Part shown: positions 37,201-47,315 of the stretch, one piece after another
How positions within the stretch are numbered: position 1 is the stretch's first letter
Layout: each line of letters begins with the position of its first letter
NCBI GenBank assembly: GCA_964019055.1
Contig: OZ025215.1
Span: forward strand, 8,432,208-8,496,207
Direction: 5' to 3'
Origin: Anthopleura xanthogrammica
Taxonomy: Eukaryota > Cnidaria > Anthozoa > Actiniaria > Actiniidae
Length of the DNA: 64,000 bases
Translations under genes and position numbers: made by a program
Notes under the pieces: generated by a model
Database searches by the model: none
Seen by the model: only the letters and a program-made list of their open reading frames with translations
What the model was told of the DNA's origin: nothing

Positions 37201-37250
37201 AGAAGTAGAATCCATAGATAAAATAGTATATTCTTGTGTTTTGAAAACAT
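34247..37250 (-). CDS. ER-luminal thioredoxin-fold (PDI-like) protein without CXXC, 5 exons
   Basis: Exons 5' to 3': 36954-37250, 36160-36391, 35246-35797, 34527-34773, 34247-34304; 1386 nt, 461 aa, all in frame. Residues 1-23 form a signal peptide (basic start, then ILFYLWILLLKTLSFC). A first thioredoxin-like domain follows (YGLVEITAKNYESEI ... WILAVKDVKKISLEQWKEF ... VRVGIIDPEKDG ... YPVARVFPYGG); where PDIs have CXXC it has none. A second has FPVLLFTNKRQTAALYKAL, and a C-terminal one (LCLIAFVDGKDKTT ... LQYLWVNATCHPEYGDVFG ... LPTLLITKP) resembles the P5/PDIA6 tail. The protein ends QNEEL, a plausible KDEL-type retention signal. I cannot name the orthologue; a redox-inactive chaperone or scaffold role is inference. 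Confidence 0.8.
35830..36080. repeat. Degenerate minisatellite in PDI-like intron 2
   Basis: Repeats of AAAATGGAATGGATGCAAGA with variants, filling the intron 35798-36159. It produces open minus-strand frames that should not be merged into the gene. Confidence 0.7.
36440..36620. mobile_element. CATTCCCTAGAG-family MITE, copy 4 (diverged)
   Basis: Contains CAACGTGTTATTCTCTTGAG and, near the other end, CATGAGGGAATGACACGTGA and ACTTGAAATAGGAAAACATT. It lies in PDI-like intron 1. Confidence 0.6.
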
Positions 37251-38273
37251 TTTAAAACTTTTATCTTTCTGTCTTTGGAATTAACTTTTATCGCCAAAGG
37301 TTGTTTTTTTTTTTTCAGAAAAATGTTATTACCAAAACCTCCGACCCGTTGTCCCAATGAAAAAATCGTAGAAAAAGAAGAAATATTTTCGTTAAACTTT
37401 CATTAATCTATAGAAAAAAAAAGTTGGTTGGTCGGACTTTGAAATGATGTATTAAAATGTTGCATAAAAAAAGATTTGATTCCAATCTTCTTGTCACCAG
37501 CTGTTTTTTCGTCTCTGCCTCGAAGGCAAAAATTTCAGAGTTTAATATGCTTTCAAGGATTCACGTTTAGTGATTATGACTAAGTCTATAGCCTTACAAT
37601 ACGTGGCATAGTACGTTGCCAACTTTCATCCAACAAAAACACTGATGAAGCCAGCTATGTAAACACAGAAAAGATACACAGATTAAGTCCTAATAGAACA
37701 AAATTTTCTTAAAATCAGGCAAGATATTCCATTATTGTAAAGATTACAATTTATTTCTTTCACTATTTCATTTCAACTATTTTTACACATTTTTTCATAT
37801 TACCCAATTTTTTCCCGCCATAAATCTAGACGCGCGCGCGCGGTCTGTCAGTAAAGCAACACCTCTCAAAAAATCTTAATTTCCAACTGTTCTTTAGTTT
37901 GCTATATTTTCATGATCCTAAATGAAATCAGAATAAATATTTTGACTTCATAACTGATTCTGTAAGACTATATATTTTATATTTTCACAGGCGTATTTGC
38001 ACTGCAAGTAAGGAGTGTTGCTTTTTTCTTCTTTTTTTTGTTTCAATGATTTATGTGAACGCGAATCATAACTACTATATCTACTAAGTTCTAATATTCT
38101 AATTTAATAAAATACCATTAAAATCCTCCTTTTTGATAAAGGTTGTACAGTAGGTTATATTAGGGCCGGTTCACATGAAGGTAAGGTGACTCTAATGCTA
38201 GTGATAAGTCTTTTGTTTTCCTTCCCCAACAATTATAGGACACCCTAACTCCATCTAAACGGGCCTAAACGTA

Positions 38274-38445
38274 CTACGGACACACGGTGCAACATTGCAC
38301 GTTTGCAGGAAATGTCGCTGAAGTAGGATCGTTAAGTTTCTACTTCAGCAACATCGCGCGCAACAAATTGTGTCGTGTGACATGGCTCGCAACATAGATT
38401 TCCTCAGTGCAACATTGCGCGCAATGTTGCACCGTCTGTCCGTAG
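38274..38445. mobile_element. MITE with CAACATTGCGCGCAAT arms (copy 2)
   Basis: Left CTACGGACACACGGTGCAAC and right GCAATGTTGCACCGTCTGTC / CGTAG inverted ends; the core GCTGAAGTAGGATC and GTGACATGGCTCGCAACAT match copy 1 at 13066-13210. The copy carries an internal extra palindromic stretch. Confidence 0.85.
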
Positions 38446-38957
38446 TTCATTAACTCTATCGTTCTGAATTTACAAGGATCGAAAACTACTCAGTCTGTAA
38501 ACTAATAATTATTTTGGGTGAAACTGTAAAAATTTTGAAGCCTCATATATTATAACTATCATACAGTGTATTTTTTGTTTTGTGAGTTAAGTAAAATCAC
38601 TCTTACAATGTAATTAACGTAATTACACATTGCATGTATCGAGTTTGAGAATATAAAAACGGTAAAAATTTCACTTCATTAGAGGCATAACCTAGCATAT
38701 TATGGACAAACTGCCCAAGGGTTGCTTTTTTCCTGCAGAAATATACTAGAATTATGCTTCTAACTAATGAAACTAGCCTTTGAAACTAGTTTAGAAGAAT
38801 AGACTTTATACTGACTGTTGTTGGTGCACATCACCTGTGTCATGAAGTTCACCTGAACAGAAATTATTTCTGTTATATCAACTAATATTAAGAGTTTTGC
38901 TTAAAATGGCAAGGACTTCCCAACCAGGGGACAAGTTCACTAAAATACCAAGGTATA

Positions 38958-39226
38958 CTCATTGCAATAAAGTTAGTCACCAAGAACTGAACCTACAAAG
39001 CTGTGACCGCTGAGAATAATGGGAAAAATTTCATATCCAACGTAAAAGCTTTTTGATACAAACTGCAGCTTGAGGTTGTTCGGTGAAACTGTAGTTGGTA
39101 AAAGAACTCAAATCCATCACTAGTTATCAAGCGGTTAAAACATGTGAAAATGTATCTACCCATAATCCTTACCAGTCTCAGCTTTGTAGCTTTACAGGTG
39201 ACTAGCTTTATTGAAATAAGAATATA
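38958..39226. mobile_element. Foldback element
   Basis: Left TTGCAATAAAGTTAGTCACC ... CTACAAAGCTGTGAC and right CAGCTTTGTAGCTTTAC ... GTGACTAGCTTTATTG are imperfect inverted arms of ~65 bp, total ~270 bp. Confidence 0.7.
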
Positions 39227-40389
39227 GCTAATTTAATAAATTAACATTGTCGCTGAAAAAAAAAGCCTAGAGCTTTGAGAGCGGAATCATTAAATTTATT
39301 TCACCGTGGCATTATAACGATAAGAAACTCACTGTATGCTTGCAAATTCTACAACTTGGACATACATTTCCCATATTTCTTAGATAGCCTACAGTGAAGT
39401 TTCTTGGTAAACAGAAGATAAATGATAGGCTTTAGGCTTTTTTAAGCGACGTTAATCTGATTGAATTTTCTATACACTCTATATGTTTAGAAATATAAAT
39501 AAACTATTTTTGTCTCTGTAGCCATAAAGTTTATAGGAGAATTTTCCTGGGCGATTATTTCTGTAGTTTCAGCGCGCGTTTCGTATATTTTTCAGCAGTA
39601 CAAATGCAAAAACAGAATTAAACACTAACCTATGAGATACAATATATTTTGGTTAAATACTTTATCTAAAAAACCTACTTCACAGTGGAGTTCGTTTTAG
39701 TAGGTCAAAACGTAGTTGGTGGTGGGTCCCATTATCATTTCCCTGCATAAATTCTGACCAAATCCCAATCCCAGTGAATTTTGAAGAAATCCAATTTTAG
39801 CGTTTTTGCTTTCCATTCCCAGTTACCTAAATCCCATGCATTTAACCCCATTTTTCCTGTGCAAAAATATAACAAAAAATATTCAAAGATTTTATCCCAT
39901 TTAGGACCTTTCTGAATTGCCACCGACCACAGGTAGTTCAATGAAAGAATTTTGACGCCATGTTGTCTGCGTAAAGTCATGAAACGCATTATTACATAAC
40001 TCTCATTATGCTAGCTGGGCGGCGCCAATACCACATATGACTTAACAAATATTTACTGAGTTTCATTTTGCTCTGTAGCATAATAAAAGTAGTGTCTGCA
40101 CATGTTTGCCTATAACACTTCTTACAATATTCTCAGTATAGATTCAATACCAGTGACGTTTTGTGTATTAATTGATGATTACTTTGACGCCGCAGTCATC
40201 AGCATATGACGAGGATAAACCTTTATAACTTCAAGACACAGCACTCAAACGATGTAAATTTTTTTTGGTCACAAACTAGCTCGCCTCAATGCAGAATCAA
40301 TATTAAGAAAATTGTCAGATGTGTTATAGGCATTTTAAATACAAAATTGGAACAGCTAACCGTTAGTTCTTACTCAAAGGATCCCAACT

Positions 40390-43300
40390 CTAAAGTGGAG
40401 GTTCTGAGTCATCCTTCATCTGTGCTGTCCACCAATCCTTGACTTCACCGCTTTCCTTGTGTTCAACAGGAGGCTGCTTGTGTCTTGATCTCACCACTGG
40501 AGAAGCCGGCGGTGGCTCCACTATTTCTGTTGGAAATGTCACAGTAGACGTTTTCCGCTGCGAAGGAACTCTGTCTGGACCAGAGAATTTTCTCTGGCGT
40601 GGAGGGGTAGAGGGAGGGGCCAACAGACCCGCAGACTGGGAAGACAGTGTTCTACTTGCTGGGATTTTCTCTGGTTCTTTTTCTTCTTCTTCGCCGCTGC
40701 TGAATCGATCCCGTTGCTCACGTTCACGTTGCTCGCGTTCACGCTGTTCACGATCAGACTCGTCAGTTAGTCCCGCGTTGTTAAGGCTCTCGTTGCTAGA
40801 CGCCAAGGGGCTGGCACGAGCCTCCTTCTGTTGTCGCTCTCTATCCCGCTTCATCCGAAGCTTGATGAACCAATCTCGTATGGTTTGAATGGCAACTTCT
40901 TGATCAATAGTGTACTCCAGCTCCTCACGCTCTAGAAGTTCCTCTAGCTGTAAGCAGCGAGAAATATCTACCGTTCTGTAGGCAATCACGCCGAGCACAT
41001 CATGGAAGGACACATCTCCTCCATTACGAAGCTTTTCAATTTCACAGCACATGTGTCTAAACGTCACCGACCTCTCGTCGACACCTAAGCGACCTTTAAG
41101 GATGTTGTTCTGTTTGAAGAATATGTAGACCCGTAAAAATAATCGAGCTTGAGGTACTGACATGACTCCTCTGCGACCTTTGTCCACAAGATTCCATGCC
41201 ATTTGGAAGTCCCGTAAATCTGTGTTACTGAGAATAGAATCTTCGTCACTGGCGTAGAACAGAGAAAAGTTCTCGATGATAACGGCTACAAAGACGTTTA
41301 GCAGAACGAATGTTACAAGTACGTAAAATGTAATGAAATATGTCAAAGATGCTGCGGCGTTGCCACAATCTGTGCGCCAACAACTGGAGCTATTTGTATG
41401 GCACTCACCGGGATCTGCGGGTGTGCAATACGGCTCATCCACCATACAGTCGTGCATCACCTTATTCCAGTCTTCTCCAGTCGTAATTCTGAAGAGAATC
41501 ATCATAGCATTGAAACTGGTCTGAAAGTTGGCGTAACGGTTGATAGCTTCACCATACTTGACCGACCCGAAGAGAATGACCCCAGCCAGCGAATAGCACA
41601 TCATTAATATCACCAAGACAGCGATGGTGAAGAAGCTTTTCACCAAACTCATGACGACAGTTAACATCAACATCTTCAACGTGTTGTGCTTACCAGACAA
41701 TGTTAGGAATCTAAACACTATGATCACCACTCCAAATATCAAAGCCATGATGTAAGCACCATCGTTCCTGTCCAATGAGAAGTTAAGAATGACCCAAAGG
41801 ATTCCGAGGCTCGTCAGGAACATGTCAAAACGATTCCTCATGCTTCGCCAGTACCCTTCAAATGTGTATGAAATAATCTTCAAGATGGCGTCAATGACGA
41901 AGAACAGGGTGCAACCTGCAGCTAGACTCGTCACACCATCACGTGTAGCAACCTCAACTGTAGTCCACTGCCCAACAGCTAGAGTCGTGCATTCCAGGAG
42001 AACTATTACTGCGACTATACGACGATACAAAACGGATTGAATAATGTCGTACAGGGTTTTCCGTATCCCTGGGTCATCGGGACGAGGGGGTAGATGCAGA
42101 GGTTGGGCCAACTTGAGACGCTTTTTCAAGTCTTGCCATCGCCTTTGATCAACTGTAAGCAAAGCAATGCCCTTGTGTTCGTTGAAGTTCGTTACCACAA
42201 CGCCGACGAAGAGAGTAAGGCCAATCATACTTCCAAATAGCACGTATATGTGGACATAGATTCCGTACTGTTGACCCACTGCGCTGTCAATCACATCTCG
42301 CACTTCCAACCAACCTTCCAGAGACAGTACTTCAACCAGTGCAAGAAATGCATTGAAAACGTTATCAAAGTCAAAGTTCCTTGGGTTTTTCCATACCCGA
42401 GGAACCATTATCATGGGAACATCCCCAGCTAAGGAAGTTAGCTCTCTTGGCGTCGAAAGCTTTATGTCGAAGAACCCATGGCACCCTCCCTTCGTTGTAA
42501 TATTGATATCATTACACCGACCTAGCTTGTCTGAGAACACTTGTACACCATATATAGCAAAACTGAACATAAGAATGAGCTGTAAAGCTGAGACTTTGAG
42601 AATTTCTTTGTACCCGCCCACAAGTTCCATGATTACTTTCTTCATCTTAGGCATCAAAGTCATAATACGAAGCGGGCGCAAGCAGCGCAAAATCATCAAC
42701 ATCTGGACAGCCGATCCGCTACGCACCTTCTTTGGCTGCAAGCAAATGTAGATGAGTCCTTGTAAGTAAATAAACACGTCTAGAACTCCACCGAAGTTTT
42801 GGATGACAGCACCGGGGGTGAAGATTAGTCCATCTGCCAGGATTCGTATCCCCAACTCAAGGCTCATGGCTACCACGAAGAAGTGCTCAAAAATACATGT
42901 CCAGCCACTCTCAAAAGTGCTCATTTCCTGAGTTTCCATCATCATCGAAAGGCAAGAGGCCAATGTTACGAACACCATGACCCACTCCAGGTAGGTCTGC
43001 GATGCCAGACTCTTTTGGATGGTTTCCATGGAGATCATACTGCTACGGTTACGGTAACCTGGGGGAACGATGTATCTCGCGTGGACAATGCTCTGGAGGA
43101 ATTGGCGGAACCACGAGTCACGAGGGAGCGCGAAAAGTGGCTGGTCAAAAAATGGATGGTTTTCGCGGAGAGTTTCTTCCTGTAATCGTCTTCTGCTTTC
43201 TGCTTGTTCTCGCTTTTCTCTGACAGTTTGGATGTCCCAGTCTTTACCTCGATGGCTATCTTCCTGGCTAAGCTGTGAGTGAAGTTTCTTACCCCCTCCG

Positions 43301-45684
43301 GAAGCCATTTCGATGGCGCGCTTTACGTCTGCTTCGGTTACGGCTGCTCTACCACCACGGCCACCACCCGCGCGAAACCTTCGAGATGCAGAACGAAAAC
43401 CAGTGTTCTTTTTACCATACGGGGTGATATCAGTGGGTGAAAGCTGTGCTAACGTTCTGCGATGATTTGAATCGTTGATCAAGGCCGAGACTGTCGACTG
43501 CTTACGGAAAATCTTCGTCGATCGATTTACTTCCGGGACTGAGGAATTTAGAAGTTCGACGGGCAAGTGTAGGCCAGTTCTGCGAGTTACAATCAATCGA
43601 GAAGCAGTGCTTCCTTCGTCACCTTCACTAGATAACTCCAAGGGCAAATCATTTACAGTTTCTGTATTCACAAATCGACGCATGAAGCTCTCTCGAATCT
43701 TCGGGGTGGGGAATTCTGAGGCAAATTTCAGGCGATTCATCTTCACTAGCCTAGGATCATCCTTGAAGCGTTCGTAGATGCGAATCCTCAGAGGCAGTTT
43801 CTCCTGGGTGTAGTTTGTTTCTTCGCCCATTTTGCGTTGTTTCATTAACTTCACGTCTTCGTCAACCTCAAGGTTATCAACAATAACAGCCACAAACACG
43901 CTCATGATAATAAGCGATGAAAATAGATGGTAGGCAAGGAGGAAAATAGCAACAAAAAGAGCTCCGTATTTCTCAGCGCTCTTCATTGACTTCTCCATGA
44001 TTTCAACCCAACCTTCCTGGGTTAAGATTTGGAACATGGATTGTAAGGACTGCAAGTATGTGCCAAACAAATATTCATTTTCATCTTTCAGGGTTGAAAA
44101 CAGTTGCATGCTCATGGCAGACAGAAGCATTACGAAAAAGAAAGTGAAAAGTATTATACTACCAAGTTTTTTACCGGTGCCAAAAATCTTGAGGCAGAAG
44201 GCTTGAAGTCCTGGCACAGCACCAATCAATCGAACCACGCGCATGACATGAAACACGGCAAAGGCATTGTACCCCAGTAGGACTGGAATTGCAAATATTG
44301 TGCTGCCAACTGCTATCACAAACTCGATGAACTGCATGCGTGAATTATTCAAGTATGGTCGGAAGCCAGAACACCATATTTTGAGGAGCGCTTCAATGTC
44401 AAACAAAATGGTAAACATGAACTGTGCATGAAGTCTCCACTTTGCATTGTAAGCCTGAATCGAAGCATCCACTAGCACACAAAGAATAATAAAAATCTTC
44501 ATGAAAAGTGAACTCATAACTTTTCTTACTGGTAGAGGAGCATGTCCCTTGCTTGCTTCATGATCCACAGAAACAAGATGCCAACCTGTGCCGTGATCCT
44601 TGATGACAAGCGAAGACAGACCAGTGTAACGACGTCTGCGAGTTTGCCGGCGACTTATTGTGTACTGGCTACGAAGATCAGCAAATGTTTCTGACACGAC
44701 GGCAATAAATACATTTTTAACGAGCCAGGCTATAAAGAAGATTAGTAGTACAAAATAAATAGCTACTAACAGTTTCGAACGTACATTCATCATTTGGTAC
44801 ATAACAAGAACCCAGCCTTCTTGAGTTGAACTGACATAGACTGTCAAGATACTATGAAGAAAGTGATCGAAATACTGTCGGTCGGCCATGAATACATTCA
44901 AATTTATCGGTACACAATTGAAATTTTTTGGACAAAAATAACCCATTTCGTCCGACATACTACATCTGGCCTCTGGCAAAGGTAGATCTGAAAGGGTCAC
45001 ATTATTTAAATCCGTAGAATTTCGAACACAGTAGTGATTTTTAGCCCCAAACATTTGAATGCCTATAATTGATGCAAGGGTCATGAAGTAAGTGAAGAAG
45101 ATTGTCACAGACCAAATCTGTCTTCTCGATCGGCGTGATACTTCGTCGCTAAGACGAAAGTTGACAAACACTTTGAAGACACGAAGCATTATAAGAGCTC
45201 TTGGTGCTCTAGGAATCGAGAAACTGACGTATGGGTTCGGTTTGATGCCTTTAAGTTCAACAAATTGGAGAATAATTGACACCCAGATAAGAATGACCAT
45301 AATAAAATTAAAGATGCAATTTCGGCGTTTCAAATAAGCACGGATTTCAACAATAAAACTAAATTTACGAATCTGAGCGATCATTTCAATTGTTAATACA
45401 ATGGCCACTGCAATGTCTAGTGAAAGAGTCACAAAGAAAAGCTCTGGAATTTTTTCGAACGTGGCTGGACTATTCAGTGATACTGAAATTACACTAACCA
45501 CCGAACATACTTGTGTAAGCCGCTTGAACCACCAACTTTTAAGCCAAGCAAGCTTTCTTGATTCCTCATCGTCGTCTTCATCGTCAACTATTGCGTCCGG
45601 AAAATAGGCCTGTTTCATCGGCCATAAGTTCGTAGAGGAAGACTGGAAATCTGAGTCCACGACATGAGAAGATTTGCCTTCCAT
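40390..45684 (-). CDS. NALCN: NALCN-type four-domain cation leak channel, intronless
   Basis: Pore-forming subunit of the sodium-leak channel that sets resting excitability at the plasma membrane. A single uninterrupted ORF of 1764 aa (human 1738) from the Kozak-good ATG at 45684; the frame stays open ~230 nt further upstream but without ATG. Four six-helix domains are all present. Weakly charged S4s are typical of NALCN (for example MILRCLRPLRIMTLMPKMKK in domain III). Pore glutamates: E289 (TQEGW), E557 (TQEGW), E1123 (SLEGW), E1404 (TGEDW), giving EEEE where vertebrate NALCN has EEKE. Other signatures: LPLRIRIYERF and IRESFMRRFV (II-III linker), ALLTVDQRRW and AQPLHLPPRPDD (III-IV linker), NGGDVSFHDVLGVIAYRTVD near the C-terminus. 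Divergent from SAM synthetase 332 bp away. Channel identity is very firm; absence of introns is unusual. Confidence 0.95.
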   Translation of the reverse strand: MEGKSSHVVDSDFQSSSTNLWPMKQAYFPDAIVDDEDDDEESRKLAWLKSWWFKRLTQVCSVVSVISVSLNSPATFEKIPELFFVTLSLDIAVAIVLTIEMIAQIRKFSFIVEIRAYLKRRNCIFNFIMVILIWVSIILQFVELKGIKPNPYVSFSIPRAPRALIMLRVFKVFVNFRLSDEVSRRSRRQIWSVTIFFTYFMTLASIIGIQMFGAKNHYCVRNSTDLNNVTLSDLPLPEARCSMSDEMGYFCPKNFNCVPINLNVFMADRQYFDHFLHSILTVYVSSTQEGWVLVMYQMMNVRSKLLVAIYFVLLIFFIAWLVKNVFIAVVSETFADLRSQYTISRRQTRRRRYTGLSSLVIKDHGTGWHLVSVDHEASKGHAPLPVRKVMSSLFMKIFIILCVLVDASIQAYNAKWRLHAQFMFTILFDIEALLKIWCSGFRPYLNNSRMQFIEFVIAVGSTIFAIPVLLGYNAFAVFHVMRVVRLIGAVPGLQAFCLKIFGTGKKLGSIILFTFFFVMLLSAMSMQLFSTLKDENEYLFGTYLQSLQSMFQILTQEGWVEIMEKSMKSAEKYGALFVAIFLLAYHLFSSLIIMSVFVAVIVDNLEVDEDVKLMKQRKMGEETNYTQEKLPLRIRIYERFKDDPRLVKMNRLKFASEFPTPKIRESFMRRFVNTETVNDLPLELSSEGDEGSTASRLIVTRRTGLHLPVELLNSSVPEVNRSTKIFRKQSTVSALINDSNHRRTLAQLSPTDITPYGKKNTGFRSASRRFRAGGGRGGRAAVTEADVKRAIEMASGGGKKLHSQLSQEDSHRGKDWDIQTVREKREQAESRRRLQEETLRENHPFFDQPLFALPRDSWFRQFLQSIVHARYIVPPGYRNRSSMISMETIQKSLASQTYLEWVMVFVTLASCLSMMMETQEMSTFESGWTCIFEHFFVVAMSLELGIRILADGLIFTPGAVIQNFGGVLDVFIYLQGLIYICLQPKKVRSGSAVQMLMILRCLRPLRIMTLMPKMKKVIMELVGGYKEILKVSALQLILMFSFAIYGVQVFSDKLGRCNDINITTKGGCHGFFDIKLSTPRELTSLAGDVPMIMVPRVWKNPRNFDFDNVFNAFLALVEVLSLEGWLEVRDVIDSAVGQQYGIYVHIYVLFGSMIGLTLFVGVVVTNFNEHKGIALLTVDQRRWQDLKKRLKLAQPLHLPPRPDDPGIRKTLYDIIQSVLYRRIVAVIVLLECTTLAVGQWTTVEVATRDGVTSLAAGCTLFFVIDAILKIISYTFEGYWRSMRNRFDMFLTSLGILWVILNFSLDRNDGAYIMALIFGVVIIVFRFLTLSGKHNTLKMLMLTVVMSLVKSFFTIAVLVILMMCYSLAGVILFGSVKYGEAINRYANFQTSFNAMMILFRITTGEDWNKVMHDCMVDEPYCTPADPGECHTNSSSCWRTDCGNAAASLTYFITFYVLVTFVLLNVFVAVIIENFSLFYASDEDSILSNTDLRDFQMAWNLVDKGRRGVMSVPQARLFLRVYIFFKQNNILKGRLGVDERSVTFRHMCCEIEKLRNGGDVSFHDVLGVIAYRTVDISRCLQLEELLEREELEYTIDQEVAIQTIRDWFIKLRMKRDRERQQKEARASPLASSNESLNNAGLTDESDREQREREQREREQRDRFSSGEEEEKEPEKIPASRTLSSQSAGLLAPPSTPPRQRKFSGPDRVPSQRKTSTVTFPTEIVEPPPASPVVRSRHKQPPVEHKESGEVKDWWTAQMKDDSEPPL

Positions 45685-46016
45685 TTTTTCGATCGCTTGG
45701 TTCGATGTGTTCTGATTACGATCACAACATTTACCGGTGCGCTTTGCGGGGGTCTGGGTGGATTGCTCACTTTTAACCTCCCGAATGAAACCGAATGTCC
45801 TCCGAGCCCTTCCGGAAGCATTCGGAGTGACGTTCTTTGGAGTCTTCAAAAACACTACGAACAGTTCCCGAATTTTTTCAACAAACACTGGCCCTCTCGT
45901 GTTACACCACCTTGAACTGGCTTATTCATCATTTCAGAGATATATGAACGAACGATCAGTTTGATTTCGTTGGAGAAACTAGTCCTGCTGTGAAAATTTA
46001 CTGTCAGCATCAGATA
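45685..46016. promoter_or_regulatory. Divergent NALCN/SAM-synthetase promoter region
   Basis: 332 bp between start codons. The right 131 bp (45886-46016) recur upstream of the second SAM-synthetase copy (55848-55978); the left part does not. NALCN leader sequence and promoter therefore overlap this region. Confidence 0.5.
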
Positions 46017-47315
46017 ATGCAGTCGTTTCGAGTCTTTGCCAGGAAATCTCTCTTGCGACCGCTTTGCTGCAGACCAACGACTTTGAGCAAAACAACACCT
46101 CGTGTCTTGGGAGTAAGGAATGTCTCCGGTCCGTATAGCACAGGCGATCGACACAGCTTTCTCTTCACCTCTGAATCAGTAAACGAGGGGCATTCTGATA
46201 AAATGTGTGACCAGATCTCTGATGCTGTGTTAGATGCTCACCTAGAACAGGATCCCCTCGCGAAAGTTGCATGCGAAACGGCTACAAAAACTGGAATGGT
46301 GTTGTTGTTTGGAGAGATAACCTCGGGTGCTCATGTTGACTACCAGTCTATCGTGCGGGACACAGTAAAAGACATCGGGTATGTGGACTCATCAACTGGA
46401 TTTGATTACAAAACTTGTAGTGTTTTGTTAGCACTCCATGAGCAGGAGAAAGAGATCGCTGATAGTGTTCATGTTGGGAAAAAAGACGAAGAAATGGGTG
46501 CTGGGGATCAGGGGCTAATGTTTGGCTATGCCACAGACGAAACAAAGGAGCTTATGCCTCTAACAACCGTGCTAGCACACAATTTATGTGCAAGGCTATC
46601 AGAATGCAGAAGAAAAGACATTTTACCGTGGTTGCTACCCGATGGCAAGACGCAAGTTACTGTTGAATACAACTTAGAGGGTGGAGCTTGTATACCACAG
46701 CGTGTTCACACTGTACTCATATCCACTCAACACACCGCAGACGTTGGTGTTGAAGAGATAAGGCATCATCTCCTTGAGACAGTTATAAAACCAGTCGTTC
46801 CAGAAAAGTATTTAGATGAAAACACAATTTTGCATTTGCTTCCATCCGGCAAGTTCTTGAATGGTGGCCCAATTGCCGATGCTGGTCTGACAGGCCGCAA
46901 GATCATTGTAGACACCTATGGTGGGTGGGGTGCGCATGGTGGTGGTGCATTCTCAGGAAAGGATGTCACCAAAGTTGACAGGTCTGGAGCCTATGCCGCA
47001 AGGTGGATTGCCAAATCATTAGTTGCAGCAGGGCTCTGTAGACGCGTGCTAGTGCAAGTTGCATATGCTATTGGACTTGCTGAACCATTGTCTGTTGCCA
47101 TATTTAGCTATGGTTCAAGTGAATACACTGATGACCAGCTCCTCAAAGTTGTTCAGGACAATTTCGATCTTCGTCCAGGGATGATTATAAGAGAACTGGA
47201 CCTCAGAAGACCCATCTATAAAGCTACTAGTGTTTTTGGACATTTTAAGCCAGGGTTTCCATGGGAAGATGTAAAAACACTGAAAATAGAGTAGACCGAT
47301 AGAAGTTCATTTTAC
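45886..47315 (+). repeat. Duplicated SAM-synthetase unit, copy 1
   Basis: 1430 bp matching 55848-57277 at constant offset 9962, in direct orientation. It starts at CACTGGCC and ends at TTCATTTTAC. It includes 131 bp of 5' flank, the whole ORF and 21 bp of 3' flank. Confidence 0.95.
46017..47294 (+). CDS. MAT: S-adenosylmethionine synthetase (methionine adenosyltransferase), copy 1, intronless
   Basis: Makes S-adenosylmethionine from methionine and ATP. 425 aa in one exon, against ~395 for animal MAT1A/MAT2A. Catalytic-core motifs: [20 protein letters not shown] (methionine/ATP site), [31 protein letters not shown] and [12 protein letters not shown] (P-loop-like and metal/K+ sites), [13 protein letters not shown]. 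The ~40 residues before the core ([20 protein letters not shown] ... [14 protein letters not shown]) hold many Arg and no Asp/Glu, like a mitochondrial presequence; ordinary animal enzymes are cytosolic. A longer in-frame stretch starts only with GTG, so ATG 46017 is preferred. Enzyme identity certain; targeting is inference. Confidence 0.96.
   Translation: MQSFRVFARKSLLRPLCCRPTTLSKTTPRVLGVRNVSGPYSTGDRHSFLFTSESVNEGHSDKMCDQISDAVLDAHLEQDPLAKVACETATKTGMVLLFGEITSGAHVDYQSIVRDTVKDIGYVDSSTGFDYKTCSVLLALHEQEKEIADSVHVGKKDEEMGAGDQGLMFGYATDETKELMPLTTVLAHNLCARLSECRRKDILPWLLPDGKTQVTVEYNLEGGACIPQRVHTVLISTQHTADVGVEEIRHHLLETVIKPVVPEKYLDENTILHLLPSGKFLNGGPIADAGLTGRKIIVDTYGGWGAHGGGAFSGKDVTKVDRSGAYAARWIAKSLVAAGLCRRVLVQVAYAIGLAEPLSVAIFSYGSSEYTDDQLLKVVQDNFDLRPGMIIRELDLRRPIYKATSVFGHFKPGFPWEDVKTLKIE

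Larger units (their letters stand above)
37251..40389. other. Spacer upstream of PDI-like gene and downstream of NALCN
   Basis: About 3.1 kb, AT-rich, without a recognisable exon. It contains the promoter of the PDI-like gene at its left end, two MITEs (38274-38445, 38958-39226), a short (CG)n tract near 37832, and presumably the NALCN 3'UTR at its right end. Confidence 0.6.

Noticed and set aside
40439..45821. Numerous 60-150 aa ORFs opposite NALCN
   Set aside because: Antisense shadows of the long coding frame; no codon or homology support.
45685..45888. Longer NALCN N-terminus (1832 aa)
   Set aside because: The extra 68 codons begin at GTG, not ATG, and show no similarity to NALCN; the first ATG is at 45684.
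45990..46016. Upstream extension of SAM synthetase copy 1
   Set aside because: The extension starts with GTG; no ATG before 46017.
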